Of a stretch of DNA of 64,000 nt, positions 22,434-31,686 are shown piece after piece. Made by a program: the position numbers and the translations under genes. Every line of letters begins with the position of its first letter. Positions within the stretch are counted from its first letter, which is position 1. Origin of the DNA: Galeopsis tetrahit. Lineage: Eukaryota; Streptophyta; Magnoliopsida; Lamiales; Lamiaceae. The stretch is from positions 43,275,198 to 43,339,197 of the forward strand of contig OY776119.1 in assembly GCA_963675135.1 (NCBI GenBank). Reading direction: 5' to 3'. Below the pieces are notes generated by a model. It saw only the letters and a list, made by a program, of their open reading frames with translations. It had not been told where the DNA came from and searched no databases.

Positions 22434-23698
22434 TTACAGTCGAGCACGAGGTAATGGCTTGGTGAGAGCATCAACAAGTTGGTCTGCAGACGAAACATGT
22501 GAGACTCTAAGCTGAGATGTCTTGATCAAATCTCGAACAAAATGAAAATCAATTGCAATATGCTTCATTCGAGAGTGAAAGACAGGATTTGAACAGAGAT
22601 AAGTGGCCCCAATATTATCACAGTAGATAACAGGAAGAGTCGGAACTGAGAAACACAATTCATGAAATAAGGACTTTAACCATTGAACTTCAGAGGCAGC
22701 GGAGGCAATGGCACGATACTCGGCTTCCGTGGAAGAACGAGCAACTGATTTTTGTTTCTTTGAAGACCATGAAATAGGATTAGCCCCAAGAAATACAATG
22801 TAAGCACTTGTAGAAGTACGATCATCACTGTTTCCGGCCCAATCAGCATCAGTAAAACAATGTAGAGATGAGGAAGGTTCAGGTTTCAAGGTTATTCCTA
22901 CATCTCGAGTCCCATTTAAATAACGAAGAAGACGTTTAACTGCACCCCAATGGGTAGTGGTTGGAGCATGCATAAACTGAGATAACTTGTGAACAGCAAA
23001 TGCAATATCAGGTCTGGTGAGTTGGAGATATTGAAGACTACCGAGTACTTGACGAAATTGAGTGGCATCAGCAGGAGGTGTCCCATCCGAAAGAGTGAGA
23101 CGAGCTGAGGTGGATAGTGGAGTCTGAACTGGTTTGGAGGTGATCATGTTATACCGAGTAAGGAGATCAACCACATACTTTCGTTGGGAAAGAAAGCATG
23201 ATTTCTTGGTACGAAGAACTTCCACACCTAGGAAGTAGGAAAGGGGGCCCAAATCTTTCACTGAAAATTTTGTACCAAGGTCCGTAGCCACTCGAGTGAG
23301 GAAGGGAATATTATTTCCTGTGAGAATCAGATCATCAACATACACAAGGAAATATGCAATAACACCAGATTTATTGTACACAAAAAGAGACTCATCAGAC
23401 TTTGTGTGAATAAATCCAATCCCTTCCAAGAACGTCCGAAGAGCATAATACCAAGTACGAGGTGCTTGTTTTAAACCATAAATGGACTTATGCAGTTTGC
23501 AAACAAAGGACGGAAAAGTTTTATCAACAAAACCAGGGGGTTGTGCCATGTAGACTGTGTCAGACAGGGTACCATGAAGAAAAGCATTATGCACATCAAA
23601 CTGTTGAAGGGGCCAATTTCGAGTAACTGCAATACTGAGAACAGCTCGAACAGTTGAAGGTTTGACAATAGGACTGAAGGTTTCAAAGAAATCTAAAC
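22434..23698 (-). pseudogene. Copia pol fragment: reverse transcriptase C-terminal part and RNase H
   Basis: The minus-strand frame opens with a truncated RT (LDFFETFSPIV at the 23698 break), then QQFDVHNAFLHG, KSIYGLKQAPRTW and LVYVDDLILTG, which holds the YVDD catalytic box, then SYFLGVEV and LGSLQYL. RNase H follows with CFTDADWAG, ARSSTEAEYRA and VIYCDN. The frame ends in TAA at 22434-22436, a short distance before the usual end of the family's pol. RT and RNase H copy the element RNA into DNA in virus-like particles. GAG, protease, integrase and the first part of RT are absent, so this copy is defective. Confidence 0.95.
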
Positions 23699-23713
23699 AC
23701 TTTACAATCTATA

Positions 23714-23727
23714 TGGTATCAAGAGCC
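23714..23727 (+). other. Primer-binding site of the plus-strand Copia half
   Basis: TGGTATCAAGAGCC fits the initiator-methionine tRNA primer site used by plant Copia elements, with one extra A relative to the usual TGGTATCAGAGC. Just upstream only a scrap of the 5' LTR remains (CTTTACAATC, then TATA). Confidence 0.8.
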
Positions 23728-23760
23728 TCTCGGCTCACGCCTCGATCCCACCCAAACCCT

Positions 23761-24125
23761 CGTAATCGTTGTTCGATATTCTTCGTCGTACAAAACCCAC
23801 GATTACCCCAACCTCATGAAGACAAGTTTCTTCTTCCCCGTAATCGTTGTTCGACGTTCTTGTCATACAAAACTCACGATTACCCCAACCTCAAGAAGAC
23901 AAGTTTCTTCCTCCCCGTAATCGTTGTTCGACGTTCTTGTCGTACAAACCTCACGATTACCCCAACCTCAAGGAGACAAGTTTCTTCCTCCCCGTAATCA
24001 TTGTTCGACGTTCTTGTCGTACAAAACTCACGATTACCCCAACCTCAAGAAGACACGTTTCTTCTTCCCCGTAATTGTTGTTCGATGTTTTTGTCGTACA
24101 AAACCCACAATTACCCCAACATCAA
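23761..24125 (+). repeat. Copia leader tandem repeat, 5 x 77 bp
   Basis: Units start at 23761, 23839, 23916, 23993 and 24070, each reading CGTAATCGTTGTTCGACGTT, then CTTGTCGTACAAAACTCACG, ATTACCCCAACCTCAAG and AAGACAAGTTTCTTC. A period of 77 is not divisible by 3, so the same peptides appear in successive frames; the overlapping open frames here are not genes. It lies between the primer site and the gag start. Confidence 0.92.
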
Positions 24126-24336
24126 CGAGTCATACGGCTAACGCCTCGATCCGAAACCCTCCCCTATAGTCGTTGCTCGATGTCCAGTGCCGTCCAAACT
24201 CCCGACTACCACCCTTAACCGTTGCTCGGCACCCAACACCGATCAAAACTCACGGTTGCAACTCTCTCACGGTAACCAATTTTGATTAAAACAACCGTGC
24301 ACTCACGAGAAGCTTTCTTCTCCAAAATCTCTATCC

Positions 24337-24601
24337 ATGGAAGCCCATGCAAACTCCCCAAGTAACCACACATGTAGTTCTAGTAAAAACACCTCTTGCC
24401 TACAACAAAACCCTACTGTCATATTATTTCCGCCGCCCACTCTAATTAATCAAACCCCTCCCTTACCTACTGTCCCTACCCCACCCCCAACTTTTACAAA
24501 TACACCCCCTCCCCAAAATATGCCAACTCCCGACGATAACCCAACTCCTTTACTAAACTTGTTACCCACACTCTCTGTCTCGCCACTGCCTCTGAAGTTG
24601 A
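24337..24601 (+). pseudogene. Copia gag, N-terminal remnant
   Basis: ATG at 24337 opens MEAHANSPSNHTCSSSK followed by a Pro/Thr-rich stretch, a plausible gag N-terminus given its place after the primer site and leader. At about 24600 it is joined, after a deletion of nearly all of gag and pol, to the RNase H end. No gag core or zinc knuckle remains. Confidence 0.65.
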
Positions 24602-24754
24602 ATGCATTTTGCAATTGACTACTATTTTATTCGAGATCTGATCAAGACTTATCAACTTCGAGTTTCACATGTTTCATCTGCGAATCAACTTGTTGATGCT
24701 CTTACCAAGCCACTTCCTCATTCTCGCCTACAAACACTTATGATCAAGATTTGA
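24602..24754 (+). pseudogene. Copia RNase H C-terminal remnant (plus copy)
   Basis: Fifty codons encode MHFAIDYYFIRDL, then LRVSHVSSANQLVDALTK, parallel to the C-terminus of the minus-strand pol, and end in TGA at 24752. The purine tract TTGAGGGGAAG follows, then the LTR at 24786. The join with the gag remnant marks an internal deletion. Confidence 0.9.
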
Positions 24755-24785
24755 CTCTCCTACGGTGCTCCATCTTGAGGGGAAG

Positions 24786-24979
24786 TATTAGGAATATAAT
24801 ATTATAAAGATTTGTATCTTTTAATATTATGATTCATTCTTATCTCTTAGAATATTTAATGTAAATATTTATCTATATCTTGTAAATATAAACACACTTT
24901 ATCTATAAATACATCTCTTGTAAATACTTTACAATCATTTCAATGAAATCATAATTTTCCTATTCATTGTTTCTCTATA
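24786..24979 (+). repeat. Copia LTR (plus-strand copy), 194 bp
   Basis: Starts TATTAGGAATATAATATTAT and ends TTTCTCTATA. It is followed by TGGTATCA (24980-24987), the first bases of the primer site, as would be found downstream of a 5' LTR. The sequence then turns into an inverted LTR start (to 25031). Confidence 0.9.
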
Positions 24980-25031
24980 TGGTATCATAATATTAAAAGA
25001 TACAAATCTTTATAATATTATATTCCTAATA

Positions 25032-25779
25032 ATTACTAGAATTCTTTAGTAACTAATTTTGTACCTTACTTCTATGATATCAAGTATTTTCTCCTCAAAT
25101 ATATGCTGAAACCAATGAAATAATCTATAATCTAACAATTAACCTATTAAAAAGTCAGTAGAAACAACCTAATTAACAAGATTTCAAAAATTAGCAGCCG
25201 CTAAACATTGTGTTTCTAGAAACTTACTAAACATTGTTTTTCTAGAAACTAACAATTCGAAACTTACCGTGGAAGTGGGCATTGCCGTAGGGTCGTGGGC
25301 CTGTGGCTGGTGGTGGGAAGTGAACGATGGTCGGCGCTGAATAGAGTAGAGAGATGGTGGCGGCGGATAGGCGCTGAATAAAGTAGGGAGATGGTGGCGG
25401 GGCGGATAAGCGCTGAATAAAGTAGGGAGATGGTGGCGACAAATAGATTGGGACTGGGTGTTTTTTTTTTTATCAGATTAGATTAGATTTTGGATTTTAA
25501 AAAATTGAAAATGAAAAAAGGGCCATGGATATTATTTATATATATTAACTTTTATATGATTTGAAATTTTTTGAAAATTTAAGATAATTTATTTAAGTAT
25601 TTTCAAAAATAATTCTAGATTTATAATTAATTATTTTATAACTAACTAATTTTTTTTCTAATTTGCAATTTTTTTTAAAGACATTTTTCATATTTTTTTA
25701 TTATTTTCCATATTATTTAAGAATTTAAGTAATTTACAAATCATTTTCAAGAAAAAAAAATTAACACCCAAAAATACTC

Positions 25780-25800
<21 letters not shown>
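25032..25800. repeat. AT-rich spacer with a 3-copy minisatellite
   Basis: At 25333-25441 a 37-39-bp GC-rich unit (GGCGCTGAATAAAGTAGGGA, GATGGTGGCGGCGGATA) is present three times; the minus-strand frame through it (PPSPYFIQRLSA repeated) is a repeat artefact. The remainder is AT-rich and ends in a T-run near 25793-25810. Confidence 0.75.
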
Positions 25801-25811
<11 letters not shown>

Positions 25812-26848
25812 TGACAATAAATTATTTGTCACTATATATGGTTTTAGTAACAAATATTCAATAAAATATTGACAACATAAAAAGTAGTCAATGTATATTA
25901 GACTGTATGTTATTTTGTAACGTAATTAATTATTTGTCGCTTTATGTGTAGTTTTAATGACAATTTTTTTAATGAAACATTGAGAACATACATAGTTGTC
26001 AATAATGATCACACTTTATGATATTTTGTAATATAATGAAAATTTTGTCACTATATGTGAGTAATTTTAGTGACAAATATAAAATGAAACATTGACAACA
26101 TAAAAAGGTGTTACTATTTATTACACCGTATGTTATTTTGTAACATAATTAATTATTTGTCACTTTATGTATGGTTTAGTGACGAATTTTAAATGAAACA
26201 TTGACAACATATAGAGTTGTCACTAATGATCACACCTTACGGTATTTTGTTACATAATGAACAATTTGTCACTATATGTGTGTGATTTTAGTAACAAATA
26301 TTAAATGAAATATTAACAACATACAAAGTTGTCACTAATTATCACACAGTATGTTACAATAAAACCTCTATAAATTAATAATCTTGGGACCATGAAATTT
26401 TATTAATTTAAAGAGATATTAATTTATTGATAAATTAATATTTATTAATTAAAAGAGAGACTTTTTAAATTCATCAAATTTATTACATATGTATTGAAAA
26501 TAAATGAATTCATATATGTTTAATTGATTATATTCATGCTTTCTTTGTAACTAATTAAATATAATCATGTATAATATCAATTCATTATATACATGTTTAC
26601 ATTAATTCGTTGCACTTAAATATATTCATGTGTGATGAATGAAACATATACTATATAAATCTCAATATGGAAATAAAATAATTCATAACATCCAACCAGG
26701 TCTTCTCATCTAAAAGGCATCGCGAAATCATCCACGAATGATAAAAAACGTAAAGTATTATGTGAGTATATAAGAGAGACCATATTTTAAGAAGTTAGGT
26801 ATGAAATCCAATTATATTTAAATTTAAAAAAAAATCAAATAACAATAG

Positions 26849-27577
26849 TGATGCGTCGAAAAAGAACGCCCTGAGATATCAGCCGTTCCTCTACGAGCAC
26901 TGCTAATCACGAATCAAATCACTCGTTTTATCTTCGGCGGTCTTCAAGCAAATCTCCTTGAGTATCCGAAAATGACCTGCAAAAGTACGCCGGAGGGGGG
27001 CTCCGGCGTAGAAGCTCCGACGCTCAAGTCAGAATCGGTTGTAGGCAAAATCGAAGAGGAATTCCCCTGTATCTCTAGGGAAATTCCGGCGAAAATATTT
27101 CTGTTTCTCTCAATTCAGTGTGTATTTCATAAAAAATGTGTATATTATGTCAAAAACGTAAGTAAGAATATGGAAATAACCTGTTTTTATACCTGGCCCC
27201 CCTTTCCGGAGGGGGAAAGACTTGTTCTCCCTATATCTTTGGCCCATTCCCTAAAGAATCGGTCTCACTTTACCTGGAGACTTGGTTCTTCAGCATATCC
27301 GCCCCCTATCTTCGTGGGTTGACCCACTCATTTGACTTGGCTAGAAAAGATGGACTATTCGTCCTTTATTTGGGCCGGATCCTTCCAGGCCCAATGGCTA
27401 TTAATCTCTCCAAATATGGGCTAAGGGCCCAATCACCCTGATTTCTCTAATTTCCCTGCTTAAGCCCAGGGGTATATTAATCTTGTTTCTTCGGTGTATT
27501 GACCTAATCATAACTATCATAATTTATCCCGTTTCCACGTGGCGACTTCTCAAAGAGCGGCATATTTATCTGCATCA
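26849..27577 (-). repeat. Tat element 3' LTR
   Basis: Left LTR on the plus strand, 729 bp, beginning TGATGCGTCG and ending TGCATCA. Same length as the other LTR, with no indel that I could see. Confidence 0.95.
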
Positions 27578-27594
27578 ACCACTCCCCCCTACTC
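27578..27594 (-). other. Polypurine tract of the Tat element
   Basis: On the minus strand AGTAGGGGGGAGTGGT sits directly against the 3' LTR, where plus-strand DNA synthesis would be primed. Confidence 0.85.
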
Positions 27595-28089
27595 TCATAA
27601 AAGGAATAATTTTTAGGAGAGTAGGAAAACAATAACATTGAGATAAATATTAAAGATGTACTCCATTCCTTAAGATATCCTTCGAAATATCATTGATTTG
27701 ATTCCCTTCGTAATAATTACCCTCAGAAGGCTTCAGGCCTTTTGCACTTCCACACGCCATCTTGCCCTCGAAATACGTAACCACGCGTACACTCAAGGGC
27801 CAACATCAAGCCGCCCTTCTTCATTCACGCGCCTTTTGATTGGGGTGCCATTAATTCTCCTCGGTTCTCTCCTTTCTCTCTCCTTTGCCTAATTATTTCA
27901 AAACCCCTTTTTTCCCCCAAAAAATCCCCTTTTCCTTCCTTCCAAACTTATCTATTTTTCATCTTCTCTTTCATTTCTGCAATTTTAACTCCTCTACACA
28001 CGTCTAGCGGCCATTCCGTCATCACTCCTAAAACCGACTTTGCTCCAGGTATCTACTCCTTCCTTTCTTTTCTCATTTACAATATCCTT

Positions 28090-30178
28090 ATGTTATCCTC
28101 CTCAAACTCCATATCCATGGAGAGTTCCACTTCCGACTCGTTTCCTATATTTCCCGTAACCGACCAAGCTTTGGAAGACAAAATTTCTGGTCCCTCGATC
28201 CTTACTCCCGAGCGTGTTGCCTCTTTTATCCGTTCAGGGATCTTCCCCGCCGATTATTCCGTTAGGGTTGCCCGTAGGAAAGAGCGCCCTAATTTTCCAG
28301 GTCATAATACCTTAGCCTTTTGGGAGGCTCAACTAAAAGCGGGCCTCCGTTTCCCGATCCACCCTTATCTCTGTGAAATTTCCACCTATCTCCACATACC
28401 TCTGAACCAGTTCACCCCCAACGCTATACGCGCAATGTTAGGCTTCTACATCCTGATGAAAGGAAACGGCGGGGAGCCTTCAGCTCAACTCTTTCTAACC
28501 CAATATGTGTGCAAGTTTGCGGACGGGTTTTTTTATGCTAGTGGTCGTACCTCCAGGACCGGAAAATTCATGGAAAAGCTCCATGAAGGGGTCCAGGACT
28601 GGAAAGACTATTATTTCTTTGTTACAAATCCTCTTCCTTGGGAATTTCCTCATGAGGGGTGGATTTATGAGAATCTTGGGGTACCCCGTCCTCCTCTTTC
28701 CGTTTGTTCTTCTTTAAACCTGGACGTTATGAATCATTTAAATGATAATGTCTCTGCCCATGGCTTTTTTGACGTGATGAGTATCTGTAAGAATCTTAGA
28801 GCCCTCTCTCATTTCGGTTTTGGTCGCCCCGATTATCCCCTAAGTCCCGACGATGGTAATACCATTTCTCTTTTTTTTTGTATTGTCTTCAAAATTCACC
28901 TTGTTGTGATTGTTAACGCCTTTTTCATGTTTCTTTGTGCAGCCATGAGTTGGTTAGCTCAAATCTCCCGCGATGCCACTCCCCTCTCAATGGTTGCTAA
29001 GTCTCCGGCCCATGAAAGTTCTTCAAAGGCTCAACTTCCTCCTTCCCCAGTGAAACCTGCCACCGGGTCAGTCGCTAAACGTACCAGGTCATTTACTGAG
29101 AAGGCCCTGGTTTCCACGTTGCCTCCCGTCTCTGATGCTTCTAGGAAGAAGAAGTCCAAGACCAAATCCTCTCTGCCTAATGTCGCTTCCGATGCTCCTG
29201 ATGAGATTAATGTCGATCATCTTCTGGCGTTCATAGAGCGTCATACTCCGACCCCTGCCATCGAGGCCCTTAACGCTCTGTCCTTCGAAAAGCGAGTTGT
29301 GCATGCCGCCCGCAGCTTTACTCAGGTAGACTCCTCGTGCAGACATGTTTCTAGGTAATTTAATAAGAAAAAGTATACCTGTCTTACTTCTTTAGATTGT
29401 TCATTGTGTAGTTTGGTCTCCTATTTTCCAATGTGTCTAAGCGAGCTCTCCAGTCCCTTCAGCTAGTGGATGATCTCCAAAGCCAAGTAGAGTTGGAAAA
29501 GTAAAGAAGGAGATACTCGAAGCAGAGTTACGGGAGGCTAACCAGAAATGTAAGGCACTTCAAGCGGAGAAGACCAGGTTGTCGGAGGAGGTCTCTTCGT
29601 TGAAGAAAGAGTTTGGTAAAAGGGTTGAACAACTGGAGGATACTCTTCCTCTGGCTGGTATGAAATTATGTATAGAGTCCCTGTTTACCTCTGCCATAGG
29701 TCAAAAATTTCTAGGTACCTTGCATCGGGAGTGGTTGGAGGCCTTTCTCCAGAGTAGCAGCTTTTTAGGGGCAATGGGAGCATATATCCCCCATTTCATT
29801 GACCATGGGTTTTCTAACGCCGTAGCCGAACATTCTGCTCCAGGATTTAATGGTCAGTATACTCGTGCCCTTCGGTTGGACGAACTGGACACTCCCCCTA
29901 AGTTCCCTGGAGATGCTAAGGAGGACATCAATACCCCTTGGTGGTTACCTGGGATGAGGAAAGCAGTTTTAGAACTGAAAGATGCTGCCTTGAACTTGGA
30001 TGATCTTGTACCGGCAAAGGATATAGCTTTCCCTATTCATGTGGACAACCCAACTCCAGTGGCTACCGTGGCAGCAGGTGCTTTGATGGAGAAGGCGGAG
30101 GGAGGTGACTCCAGTGGGCGAGTTGAGGAGATAAGAGAAGGTCTTGGGGGGAAGAGTGACATTCCCCTTTCTTCATAA
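28090..30178 (+). pseudogene. Antisense ORF (aORF) of the Tat element, putative gypsy-type transposon protein
   Basis: It lies opposite to gag-pol, between integrase and the 3' LTR. Exon 1 (28090-28855) encodes ILTPERVASFIRSGIFP, FPIHPYLCEIS, IHPYL-type motifs and WEFPHEGW, resembling the plant 'putative gypsy type transposon' domain. An intron at 28856-28942 (GTAATACC...TTTGTGCAG, 87 bp) keeps the frame open if unspliced. A second intron probably starts at 29326 (CAG/GTAGAC) and ends near 29441. Exon 3 is coiled-coil-like (LVDDLQSQVELEK, then KKEILEAELREA), with a one-base shift near 29500, and runs to a TAA at 30176. Known in many Tat elements; function unknown. Confidence 0.8.
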
Positions 30179-30588
30179 CTTTAGATCTCTGATATCACTT
30201 TGGTACTCTTAAAACAGTTTTTATTTTGTTAAGGCCACTAAGGCCCTTTTTGGTATTTTCCGGAGACTCCACACTCCGGGGTTTTTCTGTGGAGGGCCTA
30301 GGCATGGTGCCTTAGGTCTTGAATATTCCTGCTTTACTTTTGCTCAACCTCGTACCTGCATATTATTCCCTGGCATGCGTATACATATATATCTATATCT
30401 CTGCTGTCTAGACACATAATGTGGTTCCTACCCTGCTTTTTCTTATGAATTTAGTATGTCTTCAGCATTTTCTTGACGCGTAAAGGCTCTAAAGCTCACA
30501 AAGAAGTCTTAAGTGAGAGTATAGGGTTTATGTTTCTATACTTACTTGATGACTTGATACTGCTTCTAGTTTCTCTCTGGAATTAGAG

Positions 30589-30847
30589 TTCTTAGGGATT
30601 ATACTCTCCCAAAAGTTAGAATGTTTAGGGATTATACTCTCCCAAAAGTTAGAATATTTAGGGATTATACTCTCCCAAAAGTTAGAATGTTTAGGGATTA
30701 TACTCTCCCAAAAGTTAGAATGTTTAGGGATTATACTCTCCCAAAAGTTAGAATGTTTAGGGATTATACTCTCCCAAAAGTTAGAATGTTTAGGGATTAT
30801 ACTTTCCCAAAAGTTAGAATGTTTAGGGATTATACTCTCCCTTAAGT
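30589..30847. repeat. Tandem array in the Tat element, 33-bp unit
   Basis: Seven to eight units of AGAATGTTTAGGGATTATAC, TCTCCCAAAAGTT. Because 33 is divisible by 3 and has no stop, an open frame repeating FRDYTLPKVRM results; it is not a gene. It lies between the antisense ORF and the end of pol, a region known in Tat elements to generate tandem repeats. Confidence 0.93.
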
Positions 30848-31130
30848 TAAGATTCGTAGGGATTATACTCTCCCTGAAGTTGTTTATACTCGTAAGAGTT
30901 CTTAGGGATTATACTCTCCCTTAAGTTAAGATTCGTAGGGATTATACTCTCCCTTAAGTTGTTTATACTCGTAAGAGTTCTTAGGGATTATACTCTCCCT
31001 GAAGTTGTTTATACTCGTAAGAGTTCTTAGGGATTATACTCTCCCTGAAGTTGTTTATACTCGTAAGAGTAGTTCTTAGGGATTATACTCTCCCTGAAGT
31101 TGTTTATACTCGTAAGAGTTCTTAGGCATT
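30848..31130. repeat. Second tandem array in the Tat element, about 46-bp unit
   Basis: Units share TTAGGGATTATACTCTCCCT with the first array but add GAAGTTGTTTATACTCGTAA, GAGTTC. About five to six copies, some containing a TTAAGATTCG variant. The two arrays look like successive amplifications from one seed. Confidence 0.88.
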
Positions 31131-31686
31131 ATTGGCAGGTTAATCACATCTTCCGCTACCATATCCCCTACTCCCCCTAGCTTTAGAGGCTGTCGCGTAT
31201 AGAAACTTTGGGAGTTATCCTTAGGTAAAATATTTATGAATCGGTGTATGTTTCTCTATCTTGTAATATATCTATCATCTTATGTTGAACGCATTTATTA
31301 TCTCCACACTCATTACATGGACATTTGACAGTTATCTCAACACAATATTCAATATATGAGAAATATTTCATCATAAACTCAACATGCATAAGGGTCATCT
31401 CATCATAGCATCAGAGTGTAAAAATCATCTCATCACCACATTAATCATGCATTAAAGGAAATTGTTGAAATTTTCCAAAAACTATGCTCCATTGATTCAA
31501 AATGTTTATCAACATAGGCAAATAAGGGGAATCTATGCCGGCCTCATTAAAAACCTCTCCATGGTAAAACCCCAAGAGGAAACCCACGTAGAGGGAAAAA
31601 GATTGTCGGTGAAGCAATTATTCGAATGAAAAGTAAACATAAAATTTGTTCATAAAGGGGAAGATGGTAAAAGGATAACACCTTCC
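31131..31686. other. Untranslated part of the Tat element between arrays and pol end
   Basis: AT-rich sequence containing CTCATCATAGCATCAGAGTG and related CATCATCTCATCA phrases. No frame or structure of note. Confidence 0.5.

Larger units (their letters stand above)
22187..25031. mobile_element. Composite head-to-head Ty1/copia element with one 5-bp target duplication
   Basis: ATTAC at 22182-22186 and again at 25032-25036 encloses the whole block. Inside, 22187-23698 is a minus-strand Copia end (LTR, RNase H, RT). 23699-24979 is a plus-strand Copia (5' LTR scrap, primer site, leader, gag start, internal deletion, RNase H end, LTR). 24980-25031 is TGGTATCA joined to the first ~44 bp of an LTR in minus orientation. 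Because a single target duplication surrounds both opposed halves, the chimera may have integrated as one DNA. LTR termini are TATTAGG...CTCTATA rather than TG...CA, and both LTR copies agree on this. Confidence 0.85.

Noticed and set aside
30621..30845. A 74-codon ORF of identical 11-residue repeats
   Set aside because: It follows from a 33-bp tandem unit with no stop; there is no start context or coding neighbour.
30589..31130. TTTAGGG in each 33-bp unit of the Tat array, suggesting telomere DNA
   Set aside because: One copy per unit with unrelated sequence between; chance within the repeat.
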